Assembly (NCBI GenBank): GCA_036556425.1
Contig: DATBJJ010000125.1
Coordinates: 1 to 64,000 of the forward strand
Length of the DNA: 64,000 nucleotides
From: DATBJJ01 sp036556425
GTDB lineage: Bacteria; Acidobacteriota; Vicinamibacteria; Vicinamibacterales; 2-12-FULL-66-21
Reading direction: 5' to 3'
Below the pieces are notes generated by a model, which was given only the letters and a program-made list of their open reading frames with translations, was not told where the DNA came from and searched no databases. Shown one piece after another: positions 30,666 through 38,822 of this stretch. Each line of letters starts with the position of its first letter. The stretch's first letter is position 1. A program made the translations under genes and the position numbers.

Positions 30666-32972
30666 TTATGACTTTGCGAGCCGTTCGATCTCCGACGCGG
30701 GCGTGTCGGGACCGAGGATGAGGCGCAGCGCCCGCTCGAGCACTTCGTCGCGTCCGCTGCGGATCCCCTGAATCGTCGGCCGCACCTCGACGTCGGGGAT
30801 GATGCCGATCCGCTGCGTGGGCTTCTTGTCCGGATAGAAAACGCCGATGCCGCTGATCATCGATCGCAGGCCGCCGGGCAGCGCGATTCCCGACACGTTG
30901 CCGTCAGCGCCCGCCGTCGTGCTGCCCACCACGGTCGCGTTCCGCGCCGATCGGAACGCCATCGTCGTGTACTCGGCCTGGCTCACCGAGACTTCGTCGA
31001 TGAGAATCACGACCTTCCCCGCGTACGTCGGCTTCTCGGGTTGGAGCGAGAGCGGCGCGCCTCGCCAATGAAACGCGCCCGGGTTTGCCGGATCGCCAGC
31101 CGTGAACCGCGCGAACTCGGTTGGACGATCCACGAGCCGCGATCCCAAGGCGAACACGACGAACTCCGAAGGATAGTTCCGGATGTCGATGACCAGGCCT
31201 TTCGTTCCTGCCGCTGACTCGATGTATTTCGCCGCTTGCGACGCCTGCACGGACGAGAGCTTCAGGTACGCGACGTCGGGCGACAGCTTCCGGAACGTAT
31301 CGCCCGGCCGATCGTGCGTGCGGCCCGCCGCCGCGTTCGACTGCTGCTGCGGTCCGCGCTCCAGTTTCAGATCGAGCGTCGCGCCGGCCCGCTCGATCCG
31401 CACCGCTGCGGCGCCGCACGCGCCACGCGTCATGAACTGACCGATGTCCCGCAGCCGCGTCGGCTCGTTCGACGCCGCGTAGTAGGGCGTCCATCGCTCG
31501 ACGAGCTCGGTGACCGGTGCGCCGTCGATCGACGCGATGACGTCGCCGACTTGCAGACCGGATGCGGCGCCCGATGCCGGGTCGGTATAACCCGCCACGA
31601 CCGGTTGATTCTCGATGAAGCGGACGAGAACCGGGAGCCGGCACGCGCCGGCCGGCGGACGCACGTCGAGCGAGCTCCACAGGTTCGCGTGCGTGTCGTG
31701 AACGCTGGCGATGAGCGCCATCAATTCACGTTTGTACGTGTCGCCGTCGTTCGCGAGCGCGATCCGCGGAATGAACGCGATCAGCGCGTCGTTCCAATCC
31801 GCGCCAATCACGTCGCGATAGGGGAACCAGTATTCGACGATGTTCCAGAAGCGATAGAGCGCGAGCAGTTGATAGCCGGCGTCGGGAAAACGCACGTTGG
31901 CGTACGCGAGCTCGTTGTCGAACGACGGATTGCCGATGTTCGGCACGAGCGAGACGTAGAACTGCCGCGCGGCGGACGGCCGGTTCCTGTGGATGTCGCG
32001 CAGCGTCGCGGCCAACTCCGCGCCGAGCGCGGCGTCGGTCAACCACGTCACCGGCGGTCGAAGATGGAGATCGGTTTCGGCGAGGCTCGTGCAGGGAGCG
32101 CACGCCGGCACCGCGCCCAAGCCGGTGATCCACTGCTGAACGGCCGACCGCGCCGATCGCTCGTCCGCCGCGTTCAAGACGAGCGGGAGAACGCGGAAGA
32201 GCTCGTAGTCCCAATGCCGCTTGCCGCCCGTGACGAGCGGATGGTGGTACTTCACGAAGCCCCAGACTTTCCCGAGCATCGCGAGGTTGGCGATTTGCGT
32301 CTTCGTCAACGTCGGCGTCTTGAGGACGATCTTCGAGCCGGCGTCGAACTCGTGATCGAGATCGACGACGGTTTTCGGAATCTCCACGCGCGGCACTGTC
32401 TCGATCGGCTTGCCGTCGAGGAGCAGCCGAAGGTCGTCCGCCCAGACCTTGCCGGTGCCCGCCGCGAGCACGCCAAACACCAAACGCTTCGCGCCTTTGT
32501 TCAACGGGAGCGTGATCGTGTACTCCGTCCAGTCGGTCGTTCCCTTCAACTGGCGGCTCTGCATGTTGTCGAACGCCACGGATCCGTTGTCATCGTCCTG
32601 GCGCATCCACAGGCCCGCGAACTCGGAGACGCTGTCGGTCCGGAGGAAGCCGCGAAGCTCCAAAGCGGCGCCGGCGAAATCGATGGGGATCACCTTGGTG
32701 AGCGCCGTGAAACTGTTGGCACTCTCGGGCTTCCGCTCGATGCGCAGCGACCACTTGCCGCCGTGAACGACTTGACCGTCGACCGCGATCGTGTCCGGGG
32801 GACCGCCGGTCCATCCCTTCGGCACCCCGCCCGAATGCTCCGCCTCGAAGTCCAAAAGACCAGCGAACTCGGGACGGCCGCCGCCAACGGGCGGCTGCGC
32901 AGGCTGACCGTAGACGAAGAACCCAAGCGGCACGCACGCCGCGAGGAGAAGCACGCGCATCACGATGCTCAT
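30666..32972 (-). CDS. S41-family (C-terminal processing-like) peptidase, exported
   Basis: A 768-residue exported protein: signal peptide (VLLLAACVPLGFFVYGQ), a beta-sandwich carbohydrate-binding-like domain (~40-190; LRGFLRTDSVSEFAGLWMRQ, TTDWTEYTITLPLNKGAKRL), a helical linker (LWGFVKYHHPL-like WGFVKYHHPLVTGGK, RFWNIVEYWFPYRDVIG), a PDZ segment (SGLQVGDVIASIDGAPV) and the S41 core with DVAYLKLSSVQASQAA, GLVIDIRNYPSEF and the nucleophile region ILIDEVSVSQAEYTTMAF, then GSTTAGADGNVSGIALPGG. It probably cleaves proteins or peptides in the periplasm. It is divergent from the toxin-antitoxin genes. Confidence 0.88.
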   Translation of the reverse strand: MSIVMRVLLLAACVPLGFFVYGQPAQPPVGGGRPEFAGLLDFEAEHSGGVPKGWTGGPPDTIAVDGQVVHGGKWSLRIERKPESANSFTALTKVIPIDFAGAALELRGFLRTDSVSEFAGLWMRQDDDNGSVAFDNMQSRQLKGTTDWTEYTITLPLNKGAKRLVFGVLAAGTGKVWADDLRLLLDGKPIETVPRVEIPKTVVDLDHEFDAGSKIVLKTPTLTKTQIANLAMLGKVWGFVKYHHPLVTGGKRHWDYELFRVLPLVLNAADERSARSAVQQWITGLGAVPACAPCTSLAETDLHLRPPVTWLTDAALGAELAATLRDIHRNRPSAARQFYVSLVPNIGNPSFDNELAYANVRFPDAGYQLLALYRFWNIVEYWFPYRDVIGADWNDALIAFIPRIALANDGDTYKRELMALIASVHDTHANLWSSLDVRPPAGACRLPVLVRFIENQPVVAGYTDPASGAASGLQVGDVIASIDGAPVTELVERWTPYYAASNEPTRLRDIGQFMTRGACGAAAVRIERAGATLDLKLERGPQQQSNAAAGRTHDRPGDTFRKLSPDVAYLKLSSVQASQAAKYIESAAGTKGLVIDIRNYPSEFVVFALGSRLVDRPTEFARFTAGDPANPGAFHWRGAPLSLQPEKPTYAGKVVILIDEVSVSQAEYTTMAFRSARNATVVGSTTAGADGNVSGIALPGGLRSMISGIGVFYPDKKPTQRIGIIPDVEVRPTIQGIRSGRDEVLERALRLILGPDTPASEIERLAKS

Positions 32973-33008
32973 GGGCGTTCTCGAGAAAGGGGCCGAATGA
33001 ACGCGGAC

Positions 33009-33014
33009 AGTATA
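33009..33014 (-). promoter_or_regulatory. -10 box for the S41 protease-AKR operon
   Basis: TATACT on the minus strand, 36 nt before the protease start. The matching -35 position overlaps the TGTGAC arm of the toxin-antitoxin operator, so a factor bound there could affect both directions. The -35 hexamer itself is poor. Confidence 0.35.
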
Positions 33015-33028
33015 GACCGCTCGATCTA

Positions 33029-33060
33029 TGTGACTACATTATGATACAATTGTGGTCACA
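33029..33060 (+). promoter_or_regulatory. Toxin-antitoxin promoter with TGTGAC/GTCACA operator
   Basis: Inverted arms TGTGAC (33029-33034) and GTCACA (33055-33060) enclose an extended -10 box, TG-a-TACAAT (33042-33050), 24 nt before the antitoxin ATG. This arrangement is typical for autoregulation by an antitoxin or antitoxin-toxin complex. Confidence 0.6.
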
Positions 33061-33074
33061 ACAAGGCGGGGCAT

Positions 33075-33344
33075 ATGCAGACGATCGGAGTTCGGGAGCT
33101 CAAGTCGCAGTTGAGTGAATGCTTGCGGCGCGTGGAAGCGGGGGAGCAGATGACGGTGACGGATCGAGGACGCCCGATCGCGACGCTGGCGCCAATCGAA
33201 CGGGCGCCCGCGGTCGAATGGGCGCGCGTCATGGCGGCGAAGGGGCGCGCCGCATGGGCCGGCGGAAGACCGCAAGGGTTGAAGCGGCGGATCCGATCGC
33301 GCGGGACGCCGGCGTCGCGGATGGTGATCGAGGATCGGCGATAG
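33075..33344 (+). CDS. Type II antitoxin, Phd/YefM family
   Basis: An 89-residue protein with the Phd/YefM N-terminal DNA-binding domain: MQTIGVRELKSQLSECLRRVEAGEQ, then MTVTDRGRPIATLAPIERA. The Arg-rich C-terminal tail (GGRPQGLKRRIRSRG) should wrap and inhibit the toxin. It lies 10 nt before the PIN-domain toxin gene. In this family the antitoxin also represses its own promoter, which fits the inverted repeat upstream. Confidence 0.93.
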   Translation: MQTIGVRELKSQLSECLRRVEAGEQMTVTDRGRPIATLAPIERAPAVEWARVMAAKGRAAWAGGRPQGLKRRIRSRGTPASRMVIEDRR

Positions 33345-33354
33345 ACGAGAAGCG

Positions 33355-33768
33355 ATGACCGTCTACCTCGATACCAGCAACCTCGTGAAGCTATACGTCG
33401 ACGAGGCGGGCGCCGACGACGTGCAGCGGCTCGTGGCTGAGGCGGATGTCGTCGCGACGTCGTCGCTCGCGTATGCGGAGGCTTGCGCGACGTTCGCCCG
33501 CCGCCGCCGTGAGCGTCTGATGACGCCGTCCGAGAACAGAGCCGCGGTCAAGCAGCTCGACACCGACTGGCGCAACTATCTCGTCATCGTGATGACCGAC
33601 GAGGTCGCACGCGCGGCCGGACGGCTGGCCGATGCGCACGGCATTCGCGGCTGCGACGCGGTCCACCTCGCATCCTTCGCGGAGTTGATCGCGCGCTGCG
33701 ACGACGAGGATGTACGGTTCTCGTGCGCGGACCAGCGCTTGAACCGTGCGGCGCGGGATTTGGCGTAA
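33355..33768 (+). CDS. PIN-domain toxin, VapC-like
   Basis: A 137-residue PIN-domain ribonuclease. The four acidic residues that bind Mg are present: D6 (VYLDTSNLVKLY), E42 (SSLAYAEACATF), D101 (IRGCDAVHLAS) and D126 (FSCADQRLNRAA). VapC toxins cleave tRNA or rRNA when freed from the antitoxin. Pairing with a Phd/YefM-type antitoxin rather than VapB is common. The stop lies 20 nt before the VCBS gene, so read-through into that gene is possible. Confidence 0.93.
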   Translation: MTVYLDTSNLVKLYVDEAGADDVQRLVAEADVVATSSLAYAEACATFARRRRERLMTPSENRAAVKQLDTDWRNYLVIVMTDEVARAAGRLADAHGIRGCDAVHLASFAELIARCDDEDVRFSCADQRLNRAARDLA

Positions 33769-33788
33769 CCTAGAGCCGGAGGTCCGCG

Positions 33789-35048
33789 ATGCTGTCGTTC
33801 GCCGTGACGATGATCGGGGCCGTTGTCGCCATCGTCGCGCAGGCGGCCGCGCAGCCGGCTGTTGGATCGAGCCGGCCGGCGGACATCGCGTTTCGCGTGC
33901 ACTTGATCGATCCCGGCTTCAGCGAGAGCGTCGCGGTCGCCGACTTCAACAGAGACGGCCGTCTCGATATCCTCTCCGCCGAATACTGGTACGAAGCTCC
34001 GGCGTGGACGAAGCACCGCATCCGCGAGATTCCGTTCAACGGCAGCTACATCGACAACTTCAGCGATCTTCCCGTCGACATCGACGGCGACGGCTTCACG
34101 GACATCGTCCAGATTGCGTACTTCGCGCGGCGCATCGTGTGGTTGAAGAATCCCGGCAAGGCTCGCGGCGGAGCCTGGGTCGAGACCGAGATCGATTCGG
34201 TGGGCCCGACGGAATTCGCGTTCCTCGTCGATCTCGACAACGACGGCAAGGCGCTCGAGATCCTGCCGCAGTTCACGGGCGCGGCCAAGGCGCCGCTGAC
34301 GTGGTACGAGCTTCGCCAAGGCAGATGGATCAAGCACGTCGTCAGCAGCCGCAGCCACGGACACGGGATTGGCGCGGGCGACGTGAATGGCGACAAGCGG
34401 AACGACATCATCACGCCGCAGGGATGGCTCGAGGCGCCGGCAGACGTCCGCGCGGAGGGCGAGTGGACGTTTCATCAGACTGATTGGGAAGCGGCGCTGA
34501 TCGTGCCGGGCGTCGCACCGCCGGCGCCGCCGCCGGTTCCGCCCGGCGCGCCGCAGCCGCCGCCACGGCCATCCGAATACGCGTTCATGTACGCGATCGA
34601 CATCAACAAGGATGGACGCAGCGACGTGTTGACGACGATGGCGCACAGTTATGGCGTGGTGTGGTTCGAGCAGATGGCGGACGGCCAGTGGACGCGGCGG
34701 ATCATCGACGGGACGTGGGCGAACGCGCACTCGTCCGCGCTGACGGATCTCAACGGCGACGGACAGCCGGATCTGATTGCCGCGAAGCGGTATTTCGGAC
34801 GGACCGGAAACGATCCCGCCGAGCGCGAGCCGATGGGAATCTACTGGTATCAGTTCCGTCCTGGGCCGAAGGGCTCGGTCGAGTGGATCCGCCACATCAT
34901 CGACTACGGCGGCCGCGCCGGCGGCGGCCTGCAAATGGTCGTCGACGACATCGATGGCGACGGCGATCGCGACGTGATCACCGCAGGGAAAACCGGGCTC
35001 TTCCTTTCGGAAAACCTCACGAAAAGGGGCCGTCCGGCGGCCCGCTAG
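33789..35048 (+). CDS. Exported VCBS/FG-GAP repeat protein
   Basis: A 419-residue exported protein with a signal peptide (VTMIGAVVAIVAQAAAQ) and a series of Ca-binding beta-propeller repeats of FG-GAP type: DFNRDGRLDI, DIDGDGFTDI, DLDNDGKALE, DVNGDKRNDI, DINKDGRSDV, DLNGDGQPDL and DIDGDGDRDV. About seven repeats fit one seven-bladed propeller. A Pro-rich insertion (GVAPPAPPPVPPGAPQPPP) interrupts it near residue 240-262. GGAGG lies 6 nt before the ATG. The partner or ligand is unknown; such propellers often bind proteins or sugars at the cell surface. Confidence 0.87.
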   Translation: MLSFAVTMIGAVVAIVAQAAAQPAVGSSRPADIAFRVHLIDPGFSESVAVADFNRDGRLDILSAEYWYEAPAWTKHRIREIPFNGSYIDNFSDLPVDIDGDGFTDIVQIAYFARRIVWLKNPGKARGGAWVETEIDSVGPTEFAFLVDLDNDGKALEILPQFTGAAKAPLTWYELRQGRWIKHVVSSRSHGHGIGAGDVNGDKRNDIITPQGWLEAPADVRAEGEWTFHQTDWEAALIVPGVAPPAPPPVPPGAPQPPPRPSEYAFMYAIDINKDGRSDVLTTMAHSYGVVWFEQMADGQWTRRIIDGTWANAHSSALTDLNGDGQPDLIAAKRYFGRTGNDPAEREPMGIYWYQFRPGPKGSVEWIRHIIDYGGRAGGGLQMVVDDIDGDGDRDVITAGKTGLFLSENLTKRGRPAAR

Positions 35049-35057
35049 GTCCGGGGC

Positions 35058-35082
35058 CCGTCCGATCGCGCGAACCGGACGG
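35058..35082 (+). terminator. Hairpin after the VCBS gene
   Basis: CCGTCCG (35058-35064) / CGGACGG (35076-35082) is a perfect 7-bp stem with an 11-nt loop, 9 nt after the stop and 8 nt before the PadR5 promoter. It lacks a T tract. A second GC stem GGGCCG-tccgg-CGGCCC overlaps the end of the gene. Insulation between the two units is a reasonable guess. Confidence 0.4.
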
Positions 35083-35089
35083 CACCCGC

Positions 35090-35117
35090 TTGCGTCTATA
35101 TCGACGTACGATATACT
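35090..35117 (+). promoter_or_regulatory. PadR5 promoter and TATATCG/CGATATA operator
   Basis: TTGCGT (35090-35095) and TATACT (35112-35117) at 16 nt form the promoter. Between and over them lies a perfect inverted repeat TATATCG-acgta-CGATATA (35097-35115). The -10 box ends 14 nt before the ATG, so the leader would be about 7 nt. The centre TCGACGTACGA is nearly the same as in the PadR4 operator. Confidence 0.75.
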
Positions 35118-35131
35118 GCCCGTCGACACAC

Positions 35132-35503
35132 ATGCCGACACGACCCACGCCCTCGAACGATGCGGACGCATTTCTTCCGCTGCCCACCGCGGTGTTCCAC
35201 ATTCTGGTCGCGCTCGCGGATCGCGACCGCCACGGCTATTCGATCATGCAGGACGTCGCCGCGCGCACCGACGGCAAGGTCCGCCTGAGTCCGGGCACGC
35301 TCTACAGCGCGATCCGCCGCATGCTCGAGCAGGAGTTGATCGAGGAGCTGCGCGACAGTCCCGATCCTGAGAGCAGCGACGAGCGGCGGCGCTACTACCG
35401 CTTGACGCGTCTCGGCCGCGAGGTCGCCACCGCGGAAGCGCGCCGCGTGACGGAGATGCTGAGCCAGGCGCGCGCGACGGGCCTGATTCCACGGAAGTTG
35501 TAG
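35132..35503 (+). CDS. PadR-family transcriptional regulator (PadR5, subtype B)
   Basis: A 123-residue PadR protein: TAVFHILVALADRDRHGYSIM, then SPGTLYSAIRRMLEQELIEEL and the wing DERRRYYRLTRLGREVATAE. The FHIL start, the acidic insertion before the wing (RDSPDPESSDERRRYYR) and the long last helix (ARRVTEMLSQAR) match PadR3. The ATG at 35132 directly follows the operator. The ADOP5 start is 2 nt after its stop, so the pair is one operon. Confidence 0.92.
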   Translation: MPTRPTPSNDADAFLPLPTAVFHILVALADRDRHGYSIMQDVAARTDGKVRLSPGTLYSAIRRMLEQELIEELRDSPDPESSDERRRYYRLTRLGREVATAEARRVTEMLSQARATGLIPRKL

Positions 35504-35505
35504 CG

Positions 35506-38223
35506 ATGAGAGCCGTCGACGTCTACCGCGCGCTGCTGTTGTGTTATCCCGCGGCGTTCCGCGACGAGTACGGCACCGAAATGGTCCGCGCGTTCACCGA
35601 GCAGCTTCGAGAGGCGCGGCAGGGCGCCGGGCGCTTCGCGGCGGCCGCGATTTGGTTCGACACGCTTTCCGATCTCGTTCCCACCGCGCTCCAGGAGCAT
35701 CGCCACGTGATTCAACAAGATCTCCGACACGCCATCCGACTCCTCGGCGCCGCTCCCGGGTTCACGAGCGTCGCCGTGCTCTCGCTCGCGCTCGGCATCG
35801 GCGCGAACACGGCGATCTTCAGCCTGCTGAACAGCATGGTGATGAGCGCGCTGCCCGTGAGGAATCCGAATGAGTTGGCCATCTTGACCGATCCCGGCTC
35901 GCGCGGCCTGATCGTGGGATACGAAGAGGGCGAACGGGGGCTCGCAACCTACAACGAGTTCCTGCAGCTCCAGAAGCAGAACACGACGTTCGCGTCGATG
36001 ATGGCGTCCGCGAGCAGCCTTTCCGCGGTCGAGGCGCGCGTGGGCGGCGGCGAGCCGGAAGAGATCACGATTCGCCTCGTCTCGACGTCGTACTTCGCGA
36101 CGCTTGGCGTACCCGCGCAGTTGGGACGGACGTTCGACTCGACCGCCGAGCCGCCCATCGGCTCCGCTCCATACGCCGTCATCAGCGATGACTACTGGCG
36201 GCGCCGCTTCGGCGGGCGATCCGATGCGATCGGCCAGGGGATCGCGCTCCGCGACGGCGTGTTCACGGTGATTGGCGTGATGCCGGCGTCGTTTTTCGGC
36301 GAGACCGTCGGGCAGCGCCCGGACGCGTGGGTGCCGCTGGCGATGCAGCCCACGGTGCGGCCCGCGCGCGATTGGCTCCACGATCCAGCCGGCAGCTCGG
36401 ACAAGGTCATGTGGCTGCACATCTTCGGCCGCCTCAAGCCTGGCGTGGCGCTCGAACGGGCGCAAGCGGACGCGAACGCGATCTTTCAACCGATGATGGC
36501 GGCGCACTATGCGTCGATGGGCGACGTCGAGCTACGCAAGCGACTGCTCACGCAGCACCTGCGGCTCAGAAGCGCGGCCACCGGCGCGTCGACGCTGCGC
36601 GCGTTCGCCGAGCCGTTGTGGGTCCTCCTCGGCGCGGCAGGGCTCGTCCTGCTGATCGCGTGCGCGAATCTCGGCAACCTCATACTCGCGCGCACGACGG
36701 CACGCACGCGCGAGATGACGGTGCGGCTCGCGCTTGGCGCGAGCCACGCGCGGTTGATGCGCCAACTGCTGACCGAAAGTCTGTTCCTCGCCGCGTTGGG
36801 CGGGACGGTCGGCATCGTTGCCGCGATCGTGTTTCGCAAGGGCCTGCTGCGTCTCGTGTCCGACGCGAGCATTCCGCTGCCGAACGCGCTCGATGCTCGT
36901 ACGCTCGGCTTCATCTTCGCCGTCACGCTCGCCGCGGGCGTCTTCCTCGGTCTGCTGCCGGCGCTTCGCGTCACGAAAGCAAGAGCCGACGTAGGACTTC
37001 GCGAACACGGTCGAGGGATCGCGGGCTCGGCGGCGTGGCTGCGCGTCGGGAAGCTCGTCGTCATCGGTCAGCTCGCGCTCTCACTGCCGCTTCTCGTCGG
37101 CGCGGGCATGCTCGTTCGCACGCTCTACAACCTTCAACGCGTCGACCTCGGATATCCGCGCGCCGGCGTGTTGATGGTCCGCATCGATGCGCAGTCGGCG
37201 GGATACGAGGCGACCCGCGAGCGCGCCGCGCTCGAGGATCTCCTCGCGCGCGTCCGCGCGATTCCCGGCGTGCGCGCCGCGACGTTCTCGGACAACGGCC
37301 TCTTCACCGGCTCGTTCAGCGACACCGCCATCGCGGTCGAGGGGCACACGCCGACGGGCCGCGACGACCGCGAGTCGAACTTCAATCGCGTCGCGTCCGG
37401 CTATTTTTCAACGCTCGGCGTGCCGATGGTCCGGGGCCGCGAAATCACCGAGCAGGATCGTCAGGGCACGACGCCGGTATGCGTCATCAACGAAACGTTC
37501 GCGAAGCGCTTCTTCGGCGGCCGCAACCCGATCGGCATGCATGTCATGACGGTCGACGAGAACGGCCGCCCGCGCGAAACGCTGGAGATCATCGGCGTCG
37601 CGCGCGACGCTCGTCAGACCGCGCTTCGCGGTCAGATCGAGCATCGTTTCTACAGATCTGCCGCTCAGCTCCCCGACAACCTCGGCTCGATCTCGCTCTT
37701 GATCCGCTCGCACGGTGACGCGTCCGGCGTGGCCGCCGATGTTCGCCGCGTCGTACGCGAGGCGCAGCCGACGATGCCGATTCTTCGCACGACGACCGTG
37801 GCCGCGTCGATCGCCTTGCGGATCACCGAGGATCGCATGCTCGCGCAGCTCTCGATCGCCTTCGGCGCCGTAGCCGTCCTGCTCGTCGCGATTGGCTTGT
37901 ACGGCGTGCTGTCCTACGGCGTGGCGCGGCGGACGAACGAGATCGGGATTCGCAAGGCGCTCGGCGCGCGTCATAGCACGCTCATCGCCATGATCCTTCG
38001 AGAGACGGGTGTGCTGGTGGTGAGTGGAATGATCCTCGGCAGCGCGTTGTCCGTTGGGATCATCCGGCTGATCAGCGCACGGCTCTTCGGATTGGAGCCG
38101 AACGATCCCGTGACGTTCGCGATCGGCATCGCGAGCCTCGCGATCGTGGCCGGCATCGCCACGTGGATGCCGGCCTTCAGAGCGTCGCGCGTCGATCCGT
38201 TGGTCGCGCTGCGGTGCGAATGA
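35506..38223 (+). CDS. ADOP-type permease (prefix subtype B), ADOP5
   Basis: A 905-residue duplicated MacB/FtsX-like permease. The prefix (1-68) is of the 'YPxxFR' type: VYRALLLCYPAAFRDEYGTEM, VRAFTEQLREARQGAGRF, WFDTLSDLVPTAL. QDLRHAIRLLGAAPGF follows at ~69, then TM1 (VLSLALGIGANTAIFSLLNS). Block 1: LIACANLGNLILARTTARTR, REMTVRLALGASHARL. Block 2: RRTNEIGIRKALGARHSTLI and WMPAFRASRVDPLVALRCE. It is co-transcribed with PadR5. Regulation should follow the palindrome in front of PadR5. The transported or sensed compound is unknown. Confidence 0.9.
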   Translation: MRAVDVYRALLLCYPAAFRDEYGTEMVRAFTEQLREARQGAGRFAAAAIWFDTLSDLVPTALQEHRHVIQQDLRHAIRLLGAAPGFTSVAVLSLALGIGANTAIFSLLNSMVMSALPVRNPNELAILTDPGSRGLIVGYEEGERGLATYNEFLQLQKQNTTFASMMASASSLSAVEARVGGGEPEEITIRLVSTSYFATLGVPAQLGRTFDSTAEPPIGSAPYAVISDDYWRRRFGGRSDAIGQGIALRDGVFTVIGVMPASFFGETVGQRPDAWVPLAMQPTVRPARDWLHDPAGSSDKVMWLHIFGRLKPGVALERAQADANAIFQPMMAAHYASMGDVELRKRLLTQHLRLRSAATGASTLRAFAEPLWVLLGAAGLVLLIACANLGNLILARTTARTREMTVRLALGASHARLMRQLLTESLFLAALGGTVGIVAAIVFRKGLLRLVSDASIPLPNALDARTLGFIFAVTLAAGVFLGLLPALRVTKARADVGLREHGRGIAGSAAWLRVGKLVVIGQLALSLPLLVGAGMLVRTLYNLQRVDLGYPRAGVLMVRIDAQSAGYEATRERAALEDLLARVRAIPGVRAATFSDNGLFTGSFSDTAIAVEGHTPTGRDDRESNFNRVASGYFSTLGVPMVRGREITEQDRQGTTPVCVINETFAKRFFGGRNPIGMHVMTVDENGRPRETLEIIGVARDARQTALRGQIEHRFYRSAAQLPDNLGSISLLIRSHGDASGVAADVRRVVREAQPTMPILRTTTVAASIALRITEDRMLAQLSIAFGAVAVLLVAIGLYGVLSYGVARRTNEIGIRKALGARHSTLIAMILRETGVLVVSGMILGSALSVGIIRLISARLFGLEPNDPVTFAIGIASLAIVAGIATWMPAFRASRVDPLVALRCE

Positions 38224-38232
38224 CGCGCGCAC

Positions 38233-38697
38233 TCAAGAAGACGCCGCGCCGTCGTACGCGTCCTGCAGCGTTTTGAGATCGAGCTTGCCCATCTGCAGCA
38301 TCGCCTGCATGACGCGGCCCGACGTCGCGGCGTCCGGGTCGCTCAACATCCGGCCGAGCGCGTTCGGAACGATCTGCCACGAGAGGCCGAATTTGTCCTT
38401 CAGCCAGCCGCACCGGTTGGGCGCTCCGCCCCCGGCGGTGAGCTTCGTCCACAGCTGATCGATCTCCTCCTGCGTCTCGCAACCGACGAAGAACGAAACC
38501 GCTTCGTTGAACGTGTGATGCGGTCCGGCGTTCAGGGCCATGAAGCGCTGCCCTTCGAGCTCGAACTGCACGGACATGACCTTCCCGTGCGCCCGATTGA
38601 CGGACAGCACCTTCGAGCGCGTGAAGATCGAGGCGTAGAAGTTCATGGCCTCTTCGGCTTGCGTATCGAACCACAGGAACGGCGTGATGGTCGGCAT
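38233..38697 (-). CDS. PhnB-like VOC protein (first copy)
   Basis: A 154-residue VOC-fold protein of the PhnB/'3-demethylubiquinone-9 3-methyltransferase-like' group: TPFLWFDTQAEEAMNFYASIF, EGQRFMALNAGPHHTFNEAVSFFV, CETQEEIDQLWTKLTAGG, CGWLKDKFGLSWQIVP and the C-terminal DAATSGRVMQAMLQMGKLD. Real function is unknown; the methyltransferase name is a database legacy. GAGGAG 7 nt before the ATG at 38697 fixes the start. It ends 9 nt from the convergent ADOP5 stop. A paralogue lies at 51391-51903. Confidence 0.9.
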   Translation of the reverse strand: MPTITPFLWFDTQAEEAMNFYASIFTRSKVLSVNRAHGKVMSVQFELEGQRFMALNAGPHHTFNEAVSFFVGCETQEEIDQLWTKLTAGGGAPNRCGWLKDKFGLSWQIVPNALGRMLSDPDAATSGRVMQAMLQMGKLDLKTLQDAYDGAASS

Positions 38698-38806
38698 GGT
38701 CGACTCCTCGTCAAGTGCCGCGGACTCGGTGTCGCGGCTTTTGTGAGTAAGTCGGAGCCGATCGCCGCGCTTCGACATCGGATCCAAAAAGAATTTGGTT
38801 ACGCGG

Positions 38807-38812
38807 TAAAAT
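38807..38812 (+). promoter_or_regulatory. -10 box of the kinase gene
   Basis: TAAAAT in an AT-rich patch, 10 nt before the ATG; no clear -35 box or Shine-Dalgarno sequence. A nearly leaderless message is predicted. Confidence 0.4.
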
Positions 38813-38822
38813 TCCCCTTCGC

